Assembly (NCBI GenBank): GCA_018257865.1
Contig: JAEUBA010000138.1
Span: 1 to 50,308, forward strand
From: Stereocaulon alpinum
Lineage: Eukaryota > Ascomycota > Lecanoromycetes > Lecanorales > Stereocaulaceae
DNA length: 50,308 nt
Direction: 5' to 3'
The translations under genes were made by a program, and so were the position numbers. Below the pieces are notes generated by a model, which ran no database searches, was not told the DNA's origin, and saw nothing but the letters and a program-made list of their open reading frames with translations. This document shows positions 24,166 through 33,760 of this stretch, piece after piece; position 1 is the first letter of the stretch, and the number at the start of each line of letters is the position of its first letter.

Positions 24166-26727
24166 TCAGGATTGGTAGTTTTCCTGCTCGTCAAGCAGGA
24201 TTTGGCACGCCTTGTCTGCAGCGTCCCCTCCATTCTCATCCTCATCAAGTTCGACTGTTGGGAGGTTTACATGCATTGGGATGATTTCCGCTGGTACCTG
24301 CCTAGGCACTGAATCATTCCCCCGTATCGTAACCTTCCCTGTACCATAGTCGGGGTTCAATCCTACTCGCCGAATCCAGGGTACTCCTAGCAGGAGATCG
24401 TACATCTGGTTGTCAACAACCCACGCTTTTACCACCGCTTGGATTCCTTGGACATTCACTGGTAGGTAGACGTAGTTGGTGAGAGTATGGATAGCGTCTG
24501 TTGCCAAACTGACCCGGAGGTATCCATCTGTATGGACTCGTGGTGGGGGGGTCATTGATTGTAGCTTAGCACGACTGACCAGCTCCACTAGTGAGCCACC
24601 ATCAATCAGTGTTCGTGGGAGCTTAACCGTTCCAATCCATGCTGTGATCATAAATGGCTGGGATTGTCCGTCGTCATCGAATGCATGTGCTGTAACAGTA
24701 GGGGGTTCCCTTTGTACTGAAGCAGTAATTGCCATATTCGATCTGCTTGGGTCGGCTTGATTCTTTGCTTTAGGTGTCCTCTTAATCCGATATCTAGGTG
24801 TGCTTCGTTGCATACTTAGGGCAAGCTCTTGCCTAGCGATGTCTGACTTGTCGAGGAACTACCCAACTTCCATAGTGAGGGGTAGCTTCAGAATGTCTTC
24901 GATTGAAAATCTTGCTCCTCCAAGCAAACCCCTGATAGGGTCTGGTGTCTTTGGTGCCTTCACCGGGACCAGCTCCTGAACCTTTCCAGTCTTACTGACT
25001 CTGGTGGATGGTGGGTGTGCCATATGAGGCTGGTTCATCGGCTGCTTGTGATTTGGATTGGATTCGCGTTCTGGTTGGGTCTCCTGGAAGGTGGATGGGG
25101 AGTCTACTTCCTCGAATCCTAACTCTTCTTCCGAGAGATTCATCTCATCAGCATCGTCCTGTGGTTGATTCTCCTTTTCCTCCAGATCCACCATATGTTC
25201 TAATCCCGCTTTCGATGTCTTCGGGACAGCTTTCTGCTTATTTTGCTTCTTGATGCCCGCTGCTTGTTGCAGTGGCTTTCCCTGCTTTGCTGCCGCTCTG
25301 GTTGTCCTTTGTGCTGCCATTGCTTGAGTTGCGAAGTTGCTGTCTAATGGTAGCAAACAAGCTACTGGTGCTGGGTAATAGTTCCGAGCGTCGGAGCTTC
25401 CCTCACCGTTATTGGAATTTTGGCCACCAGGGTACCAGCCTTCGTGCTGGTGGGGTTGACCGTCGACATTGCTGCTAGAGATGGTTCCCTGAGATGCGTA
25501 GGGCATGGCCGAGTTGGCAGTGATCGATAGTTGTGGAGTCTGTGATGATGTCTGGTTGTGGAATGACGCGTAGTGTCCGTATTTCTTGCATATGAAGCAC
25601 TGGATATTCGATATGTCCTTCTTAGACTGTGGCTGATACGACCCTTGCTGGGATGGGTGGGAACCAGTGTTATTGCTAACAGCCAGATTCATTGCTCGCA
25701 ACCCTTGTAGCAATGCTGGGAACGCCTGATTTGTATTAATGAGCACTTGCCGTAGCAAGTCATCATTAGTTTATACCGGACGTCCGTGGGGTAAGACGAC
25801 TCCCGTTACATCTCTGCTAGATGGATCGAATGGATTCGGCTTGCCTACCTCACTGTACGCAGCCTTGATAAGTCTCTCCACTGTGCTAAATGAATAGTCT
25901 AGACCCTTATTGCATTCGAAGTTAACCTGCTCACGCTTGATCTGGTTGTTCATTCCTCGGATAGTGGCCATTCCTACGTCGATCTCATCGTTGGACATCT
26001 TTCGTGATAGTTCAGCTGCCCTCTTCAGGAAATCTGCTATGGTCTCGCTGTCGTCTTGCTTTAGTTGTGCTATCTTTATCCTCAGTTCGAACTTCTTCGC
26101 CTGGGCGTCCTTTTCGGTCACTTGGAAGCTGTTTAGGAAAGCTTGCTTCAGCTTATCCCAATCTTGCTTGGTGTCTTTGTCGAGATCTGAGTACCAGTCA
26201 TAGGCATCCGCTTCGAGATTCTGTCGAAATAGAAGGCGGAATGCCTTTTCTTTGCTAGCTGGGTCGTTAAGATCCTTGCTTCCGATATCCCTCTCGTACA
26301 TCCACTCCACATCTTCGATATATTCCAAGGGGTCCTCTTTCCCATCTCTTAATCCATGAAATGCTCGGATCTTCGTAGGTGCCATATTCCTTGGTTTGCT
26401 AGGGGTAGGTGACTCGATACGTGAAGCTGGTGGAGATGTACTAGGTGTTAATGTAGTCCTTTCCTCAGTTGCTTTCGTGAGGATAGGTGGAGGTCGGTCG
26501 ATGAGTTCTTCCGTTGCTTGTGGAGGTCGATCGATGATTTCTTCGGTAGGGGAGGGGCTTGATGAGGAGGCTTCGACAGAGCTTGTGTAGAATCCGTTGC
26601 TTTGGGCTCTCGTTCTGAATGGGTGGGATTCCTTCTCTGGTGACTTCGAACGTGCCCTGCTGGCTTGCGTACTCTGTTGGAAGGCCAGTGGTGCTGGTAA
26701 ACGAGTATTGAATGGAGTAGAAGGCAT
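24166..26727 (-). pseudogene. Gypsy gag and aspartic protease, RIP-damaged
   Basis: One frame with stops at about 25771 (GTA-TAA, fits CAA) and 24859 (TAG, fits CAG). The gag core contains a capsid-like helical region (AYDWYSDLDK, DFLKRAAELS). A zinc-knuckle-like CFICKKYGHYASFH follows, with His where the last Cys is usual. The protease begins near residue 60 of the last segment with LIDGGSLVEL, a DGG variant of the catalytic D-T/S-G. The start at 26727 is the first Met after the 5' LTR leader. Confidence 0.85.
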
Positions 26728-26897
26728 ATACAGACCAATAATAACAGGCAGAGTGCTTGCTATTCAACTTGCTTTAGTAAGATGATACTGCTCTGTCCTT
26801 TGAGCTTTCCTTGGTACTCCGTCAAGTCCTTCTGACGATTTCCCTTGCTTGAAGCAGAAAGCAATCCCTCAGGTCATCAAAATTGACATGAGACGAT

Positions 26898-26915
26898 CCC
26901 GGCTGAGCCCCCAAC
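26898..26915 (-). other. Putative primer binding site
   Basis: On the minus strand, immediately after the 5' LTR end (CTTTCA), comes GT then TGGGGGCTCAGCCGGG. TGG is the complement of a tRNA 3' CCA. The tRNA species cannot be assigned by eye. Confidence 0.45.
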
Positions 26916-27097
26916 TGAAAGGTAGTTACTAGCACACAGCAATTGGAGATGATATTGCAGCCAGGTAGCTAGTATTGATGTATCTAAGTGGTTGGGAGCT
27001 GCCTGCTAAAAATGGTGGTCAAGTCGGCCAAGGCGCTACTATGGATCGCTACTGCTAATTCCTAGTGACAAGCACTACTGCTAATTCCTTCCCAACA
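26916..27097 (-). repeat. 5' LTR of the complete gypsy element
   Basis: 182 bp, almost identical to the LTR at 18494-18678 apart from a 3-bp indel and about one substitution. It is followed outside by the target duplication ACGC (27098-27101). Confidence 0.9.
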
Positions 27098-27289
27098 ACG
27101 CGCAAATGTATGCAGTATTTCGGTAGCTCGCTTACTAATACTATCTGACCAATAGGAGTGGAGGAATCTGGACACTAGATCCATTACTCAACAGTTAAAC
27201 AGTTTCACGGGGTCGATTTTCTGGCCTCAGTGTTTCATTGCACAATATTGCAATCATTGAAGTGCTTGAAATACAACAAATTTAAAAGT

Positions 27290-28461
27290 ATGGCTGATTA
27301 CGGCATCGAAACAGTAGCTGATCCTCCGAAAGCGGACACTGAGTAATAGAGATTCACTGCTTTACCGGAAAATATTGATTGCCCTCTTAGTATCCTTTTC
27401 GTTCACGGGCTTCTCGGCCACAGAACAAACACTTGGAGCAAGAATGGCATCCTATGGCCTAAAGAAATACTTCCTACCGATGTTCCTACTGCTCGAGTCA
27501 TGACCTTTGGCTACGATGCGGATGTTATTAAGCTTGGTAGCGGTCAGGTTACCAACAGCGCAATTGAGATTCATGCAGCCGACTTGTGTGATAGATTGGC
27601 CCAGTTGCGAGTTTCAACTAATACTGTAAGCTTGAGGGATCAACGCTTAGGTAGTCTCCCAGCTGAGGATCTATTAGGCTGAGCGTCCAATCGTCCTTGT
27701 TGCGCACAGTCTGGGGGGACTTGTCTGCGCAGAGGTGGGTCCTTGAAAGGGTTTGGTTATAAAGGTTATTGAACCAAGCATATTCATTTAGGCACTCGTC
27801 ATTGGCGATCGAAATGCTCCTAGTGACAATACATCACTCGTCGCGCATTGTATCCAAGGCATGATCTTCCTCGGAACACCATTCCGTGGTTCTCGACATG
27901 CCAAATGGGCAAACACTCTTCAGAACATAGCCCATGCTTTTGTCGAAACCAATACCAAAAAAACCAGAGATCTACTAGAGACTTCCGACAAGCTGAAGAC
28001 ACTCGCAGAAGCTTTTCCTGATGTACTTCGCAAAAGAGACCTTGAACGACGCAGCATTGAGGTCGCCTTCTTTGTTGAGACGCTGAAGTACAAAGGAATT
28101 CTGGTATTCCCAGAAATTCATCCTCCCGATAGGATATTATGCTAATAAAAGCAGGTTGTGGAAGCAGATTCAGCTTGGATACCGGGTCGTGGTGACCATG
28201 CGAGTATCCATGCAAATCACATCGACATGTGTAAATTCGATCATCGCGAGGACGAAGGTTACCGGAGTGTAGCAGCGGCGATCAATAAATTTGCGAGGAT
28301 GAAGACTAAGGAGAGTCGTGCTATTGTAAGTGATAACCCTCATATACTTTGACGAAGCTAAAAGCGTCTAGAGCGGGGGTACAACTTTCCACAACTATGG
28401 GGATGTGAAGAACCAGGTTGGTGGAGATCAGCATATTGCTGGAAATATGGTGTTTCAGTGA
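27290..28461 (+). CDS. SesB-like alpha/beta hydrolase, C-terminal amyloid-like motif
   Basis: Six exons (27290-27342, 27391-27625, 27678-27734, 27792-28103, 28155-28325, 28372-28461) sum to 918 nt and give 305 residues without a stop. The five introns are 46-57 bp, all GT...AG. The protein begins like fungal SesB lipase-like effectors (MADYGIETV), with FVHGLLGHR (oxyanion region), the nucleophile motif AHSLGG, FLGTPFRGS, and a late IHANHIDMCKF segment holding the probable catalytic His. Residues 284-305 form an Asn/Gly/Gln tail (NYG-x3-NQVG-...-AGN) matching the N-terminal motif of the NLR at 14513. In such pairs the activated NLR templates amyloid folding of the tail, and the hydrolase is thought to trigger cell death. 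The apparent double stop near 27344 falls inside the first intron (27343-27390). Confidence 0.88.
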
Positions 28462-29074
28462 TCAATCGTGGATCAAACCTCATTCCAGGGTGATTCAATG
28501 AAGTCTCCAACAAGTGGCCTCCATTCCTTTGCACGAGCATGGAAAAGAAGTGCTCGAGCCATGTAAGGAACGTCGAACATTATGAAGAGGTGAGGGAGCG
28601 AGAACTAGCTGTGATGGATTAGATGCTTAAGAACTTGGAGGCTCAGGAAGGCCTGATGCGAAGCACGCCAAGTCTTCTGGCGCAGAATACCCAAATTTTC
28701 GCCCACATTATCGCACTGTTTCCTTGTATTTCTGGGCGACGGCCGACTGTGTTTTTCAGTCCTCAGGTCATAGAGAATATATGTATTGCGTGTGGACTGT
28801 CCGTCGCTCGGAACCAAGGTTTTCAATCTGTTTTGTCTAACACTTCCCAAATGATGAAGTGGCTTGGCAATGGCTGTTGGATTAGGAAAATTTGTAGGGC
28901 AGTCGTCACGCACTGGAGAACGTTTATCAGAGTTATATTTCTGGCCACTTTCTGCGCTGGCATGCTGAGACAGCTGCGCCCATTAAACAAGCCCAGCCAC
29001 AGGCTTATAAGCTATAGAATCCATTTGGCAAGCTTATATAGATTAAATTACATACTGTTTTGATACGTCTGGGG
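28462..29074 (+). pseudogene. Remnant ORF downstream of the SesB-like gene
   Basis: A plus-strand frame (about 28539-29063) with a TAG near 28620 contains EEVRERELAVMD, MLKNLEAQEGLM and FSPQVIENICIACGLSV segments. I vaguely associate these with a protein family that accompanies fungal NLRs, but I cannot name it. The 146-codon open part is 28623-29063. It may be a decayed third gene of the same unit. Confidence 0.35.
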
Positions 29075-29511
29075 GGTTGTTTTATACTAACCGAGGTCAT
29101 ACCGCTTTGATTGATAGGTACCAATCAGCGTGTAACGCTGCATGAATGACGGCTGCGACGGCCACCACAAGGCTAATATCAACTTCTTACCGCCGTAATA
29201 AGGCTCTAAGGCTTAGATAAGACCCTTTAATTGGGGTTAGAATTAATAAAGACTCGGTGGTGGAGCATTAGTGGAGGAGTCTTGCCACACTATTAAATGA
29301 GGCCACCCATGAATCAGGCGCGAAGGCGACAATGAGATTGGAAATTTTCCTGGTAACTTGCGTTAGGAGGGTTAGGAATGGCGACACCACGCAACTCAGG
29401 ACGGCAAATACGCAGAATCAAAATCTGGGCAGATTTTTATTGCATCGAAGTCTAAGTACCCGTTGGTTTTCTCGTCACGCCGTGATTCTCGCGACACAGT
29501 GAGGGATGTTA
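29075..29511 (-). repeat. TIR-family terminus B with subterminal repeat
   Basis: Read on the minus strand from 29511 it starts TAACATCCCTCACTGTGTCGCG, with the palindrome TCACGCCGTGA at 29475-29485. It is an inverted copy of terminus A along about 440 bp. The flanking TA is kept. Confidence 0.8.
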
Positions 29512-29777
29512 TTCTACATTCTGGAAACGAAAGTCTAAATAAGTCGGCGCTAAGCCATCTGCCAAGGCTTAGTGTACTCCAATCAAATTCCACCTTGAAA
29601 CTCTAGGCGAGCAATCGGTCACTAAATATACATGTAGGAAGCTTTCCATCTTGATCGTCTAGCATCATTGTTGATTCTAGTGTGTTCGGTAAGGACTGGC
29701 TAAAGGAAACACAAAGATTAAGCAACCCTCACGCCTCCATCTTGCTGCCCTCCGCCCAATTTTTCTCACAAATGGGC
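29512..29777. other. Intergenic, nothing recognised
   Basis: A short spacer to the right of terminus B. No gene or repeat is identified. Confidence 0.4.
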
Positions 29778-31000
29778 TTAAAGCTCGGACTCGACGGAAT
29801 CTCTAGGGTTTTTAGAGGCCTCCGGAGCGCGCGAAGCGGCCTTCGGCTTTGGAGTCCGTCTCAGGCCTGCCCTCTGAGGGACCATGTTCCCAGCATCGTC
29901 GTCGTCGTCGTCATCATCAACATCGTCGTTGATTATTGCGTCCGGCGACAGCCAAGGCATCTCTTTGATATCGGCTTTTGTCAGTTGCTCCCCAGTATCT
30001 GAATGCTCGTTTTCCTCCCGACACTCATCAAGTTCCGCGAGTAATTGCTTATTCTGATTGTCCAATTGTGCGTCGATGCGTTTGAGTTTGGCAGGGCTGA
30101 GCCCCTTTACTCCAGAAAGCGCAGTCCTGGTGCTTACATACTCTTCCTCCAGGACTCTGATCAAGTAGTATTGGATTTGACTTTGGGTACGCGCCGTTTT
30201 GGTTTTCCGCTCCTTATTCGTTCTTTTGACTTTGACCCGCCCATAGATTGTTATTTCCTTGGCCAATATGTTCTTTGGCAGATCTTCACATTCGTACATT
30301 TTATTCTTTTTCCACTCTTCGGCGACTCCTTTCCCAAACTCCCCGCCAGGGTATATATCAAAATACGGGTTTTGTTCTGTGCCGCGATTCACGATGACCC
30401 GCGAGCCAAACCCGGCTTGTCTAACATATTGGACTTTTCCGAGAGACGTTCGACCGTCTGACTCATCGGGTATGGGAACCCCGACTTTAGTCTTCACACC
30501 GCGCTTAGTGGAAGTTTGGCCACCTTTCGCGGCGGCTTTGGTCGTTCCAGTCGCTCCTGAGGATCCCGCCGCTCCCGAGGATTCCGCTGCTCCGGACGAC
30601 TCTGCTCCGTTAGGGCCAGCTCCTGGAATCGCCATAAACTAACTGTCAGGGTAGCCATGCCGCTTGTTCAACTGGTGCAACGTATTGTTGATGTTGGTTA
30701 GCTTTTCTCTTGCTATATTGTCCTCCGGGTCCTTCCGTAAAGCTTTATGGTAACCTTGCGCAATTTCAAAGTTGGCAATGAAGGTGGGAATCTGTATGAG
30801 AAAGTTCTCGAGGTCCTCTTTCGGCAATTCATCCTTAAAGTTCTGCTCTCTTATTTACTTGTTCAATTTCTCCAATTCTAAGTTCGCTCCAGCGTCCTTG
30901 GGATCTTCCATAAGCTTTCCTAAATACTCTGTAGCCTTAACGGTCGTGCAAGGCTTGCCACGCAGCAATCTCCTTGATTGCCTCAAACATCACTGGGAGA
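29778..31000 (-). pseudogene. Unknown protein gene with two RIP-type stops
   Basis: One frame runs through 30827-30639 and 30635-29778 and upstream to about 31000. Stops are TAA at 30855-30857 (fits CAA in LNKQIREQNF) and TAG at 30639-30641 (fits CAG). The first part is helical and Glu/Lys-rich (ATEYLGKLMEDP; NFEIAQGYHKALRKDP). The second has an Ala/Gly/Ser linker, a VQYVRQAGFGSRVIVNRG block, and an acidic Asp-run tail. I do not recognise the family. The 285-codon second half could still be translated alone from its own Met. Confidence 0.5.
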
Positions 31001-31049
31001 CTTTGAAGGTGGAAGGGATGTTTGCGATGCCCTCACGCTAAGTGTTCAC

Positions 31050-31480
31050 ATGGACTCTGGATGGGAGCTCGGAACAAGTCCGTCGACTGCATCATTATCT
31101 CATCCTCCGCCATTTGGATGTCGAAGACGACCTTCACCAGTAGCGGCGATCGATCGCGGAGATGCAAAACCTAGACGGCTACACAAGCTTCTTTGCCGAC
31201 GCTCAGGCCAAACAAAGGATCCACAAACAGACGCGCCAAAGTGGGGAAAGCAACAGCAACAAGGCATACAAGGAATACCTCACACATATCTACGCGGATC
31301 GGACCCCGTAGGACTACGAGCGTGTGAAGCAAGCGCTCAAGAAGGACCTGCGACACGGGTGACGATAGTCAATACTGGTCGATGGGTTCGTTGCTGATAA
31401 TGGGGACAGTATTCCAGGGCTCAGCCTAGGGCTTCTCTTGCTCTGTGGACCTGCCATCGCCCAAAAAATGTCATACGCCC
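31050..31480 (+). pseudogene. Decayed unknown ORF
   Basis: A plus-strand frame with TAG and TGA interruptions reads VRRLHHYLILRHLDVEDD, MQNLDGYTSFFADAQAKQR, SNSNKAYKEYLTHIYADR and DYERVKQALKKDLRHG. It then reads SILVDGFVADNGDSIPG, GLLLLCGPAIAQK. The composition and long conserved-looking blocks argue for a former gene. No family is named. Confidence 0.4.
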
Positions 31481-32319
31481 ATTTATGCAAGGGGAATCTG
31501 CTAACCCGTATTGTAGTTATAATACTACAGGATACACTGATCCTTATCTAAAGTCTCTGACCCAGCACATCCGCCGTTCACACACGCGCGTGTTGAGGAT
31601 GTGTGAGATGATGCAGTCAGCAGCGGAAAGTCTGGTACATCACAGTAAGTTACGGGACAACGATGATTTAAGCGCTATTGCAGGAGGCTTGAGACAGTAT
31701 ATCTAGCTCGATGCAAGCCTACGGTAGATTCTCTACGGGTCTGGCTGGGACTATTAGGGGCAGTTTCTGTCGAACCTTGAAAGGCCTCTGACCATGAGTA
31801 GGAGAACTGTCAGCACCATATATCTTGTAACGAATGCTGTAGCTAACACAAGGGGAACTATGCCGCTGAACTTGTTGATGATCTTCTTGGTTGCTATTGC
31901 CCCAGACTTAGACTGGAGGGTAACCGAATACGGAAGATATTAACATGCACGCATCTAAGAGAATTCGAGAATCGAGACGGATTAGTATACTTACAGGTTA
32001 TACGGGAGCAAGGGTTGTCCAGAACGGCGTCCATTTCAGCCCGAATATCAGGGCCTTCTGCGAACTCTAGGGTCAACAGGGGCTAAGGAGGAGAGGAGCC
32101 AAAAATGGAGCATCCAGAAATGGTGGGGGAACTAGAACTGGAGAAACCAGAACTGGAAGAGCCGGAATCGGCTCCAAAGGGTAAGCATTGGAAGGTAAGC
32201 TTTGGAGGGTAAGCAATGGAGGTCTCTATGCTTATTTACAAGTATAAAGCAAGGATACCTTCATTGGATTGCCTGACCTCCCATCAGTAATCTATCTTCC
32301 ATATCCCGTCTCCGCCTAA
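31481..32319. other. Intergenic, nothing firm
   Basis: A 73-codon plus-strand frame at 31485-31706 and a short Glu/Pro-rich repeat-like stretch near 32105-32220 are visible. Neither is supported as a gene. Confidence 0.4.
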
Positions 32320-32565
32320 TTGAGAAAGCATCTTCTCAATATGCCTTATGCAGCAAAAACAAAAATGCAGCAATTCACCAGAAGGAAACCGAACTTAATG
32401 AAGAAGGCAGATCAGCTGGCGCGATTGTGTCATACAGATATTGCAGTGATCATCCGCAGGAATGGAAGGTATTATACTTATCGATCGATAGATCACGATC
32501 AATGGCCTCCCACCATCACAGAGATAGTAGGTATGGACCTGGCAAATATATCCACCATGCGCTGA
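32320..32565 (+). pseudogene. MADS-box-like domain fragment
   Basis: The 81-codon frame contains KTKMQQFTRRKPNLMKKA, then QLARLCHTDIAVII and RNGRYYTYRS, the alpha-helix and beta-strand layout of an SRF/MADS domain, though shorter than usual. It ends with PPTITEI. The 3' part and the following 370 bp are duplicated at 40605-41055. It could be a small intact gene, but the short length and repeat context favour a fragment. Confidence 0.55.
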
Positions 32566-32940
32566 CTCAACCTTAGAAAGAATCTCACCCTTTGCAAGTG
32601 AATCTGCTCCCTCGAGACTCTGATAAGTATAATTGTGAAAGCCTAGAAAAGTTGGAGAAGCCATTGACCACGTTGGAAATCGCGGGTTTTGAGTCTTTGT
32701 AGTACACATAGGCGTGGCGAGATTTTGTGCTGCATTGTATAGCCAAGTGGGAGAAAGGCAATCACGTAAGAGATGTATCACGCTTTTATCTTAAATTACA
32801 CGGCGGCCTAGATCGCTGCCTATCCTACAAAGTATCTTTTCCATGGTGTTACATACGCGGATGCCAATGTGGAAAGCCCCTGGAGTATATAATAATTAGC
32901 AAACCGGAACATCTAGATGTCAAATGCGCATATGTATATA
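32494..32940 (+). repeat. Segmental duplicate of 40605-41055
   Basis: Begins in the MADS-like PPTITEI codons and continues through the common block GGCGTGGCGAGATT to the CAAATGCGCATATGTATA end. Terminus C follows directly at 32941. The counterpart at 41055 has no TIR sequence, so C inserted at a TA in this copy. Confidence 0.8.
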
Positions 32941-33400
32941 TAACGTCCCTCCCTAAGTGGCGAGAAACCTACCGTGCCGAGAAAAATCATGGGTACTCTG
33001 ACTTTAAGCATCTCAAACTCTGTGCACACATCGATATCTCCCATATATTCATATAAGTTGTGTTCCGCGGCCACTCCTAAACAATTTGAACCCCTCCCAC
33101 TTGAAAAGTACGTTCGCATCGTCGGTCTCGCCTCTGATTTACGGAAAGTCTCCTTTTATCGTGCAACAGAATTCCTTTACTACAACTCCACCATCGAGCT
33201 CTTATCACTTCTGATATATATAAAAGGGTCGTATCCGAGCTTTAAGGCTACTACCATGCCAGGAAGTCGTCATTCGCCTTGTGGCTGCTGTGGTACGCAG
33301 ATTTATGCAAGGTTGCCACGCGGATTGGTACCTCTAGTCAAAGCAACTAACGAGTTTTGGTTAGTGCGAAGTGGCCCCGCACGGTCTATAATACTATGTA
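32941..33400 (+). repeat. TIR-family terminus C with subterminal repeat
   Basis: Starts TA then ACGTCCCTCCCTAAGTGGCG, followed by a GTGCCGAGAAAA block and a subterminal region related to A, B and E (shared TCTGATTTACG and TTGGTTAGTGCG segments). It lies about 360 bp 5' of the NLR pseudogene at 33761 in the same orientation. No right-hand partner was found. Confidence 0.7.
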
Positions 33401-33760
33401 ATTACAACGTAATCTTACCCTCATATAATCGTTTGCCAAGCTTGTGGCACGTGGCTTATGAAGTGTGCGGTCGGAGAAAGGCTTAACCCGGAACGCCTCT
33501 TGTTGATCGACCATCTCAGTTCTCCATTGCTCCAGGCTTTGGAGTGTGCAACTTCGTCTAAGTTCTCCACAGCTGCACGAAGAAGTCTTTCGTGCGATAT
33601 TGCTTAAGCGTACAGGTTCATCGTGAACTAACAGCCATCATCGATCGCGCTAACCCCTTATACCTACCCTTCCTTTACGATAACTACATCATCGAGGCTC
33701 GAGTGATCAATTGCTGAACATCTACTGGCTGCGGTCGTCCCCAGCCGATATTTTGGCACA
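33401..33760. other. 5' flank of NLR pseudogene
   Basis: No gene is recognised. Part of a 170-codon frame that starts in the terminus C repeat (32974-33486) runs into it. I treat that frame as repeat-derived. Confidence 0.4.

Larger units (their letters stand above)
18494..27097 (-). mobile_element. Complete Ty3/gypsy LTR retrotransposon
   Basis: Two direct LTRs (18494-18678 and 26916-27097) enclose gag-protease, pol and an extra ORF, all on the minus strand. The outer flanks carry the 4-bp target duplication ACGC (18490-18493 and 27098-27101). The LTRs differ by about one base and a 3-bp indel, so the insertion is fairly recent. Even so, gag and pol contain several RIP-type stops. The element splits an NLR/SesB gene pair. 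It belongs to a different lineage from the element at 500-4273. Confidence 0.93.

Noticed and set aside
27344..27349. Double stop TAA TAG near the start of the SesB-like gene
   Set aside because: It lies in a 48-bp intron (27343-27390, GTAATA...CTTAG). Splicing gives GAT-ATC in frame and restores FVHG, so the gene is not broken.
32395..32781. Minus-strand ORF similar to the one at 40620-40952
   Set aside because: The similarity is explained by the segmental duplication 32494-32940/40605-41055. Nothing shows selection on this frame.
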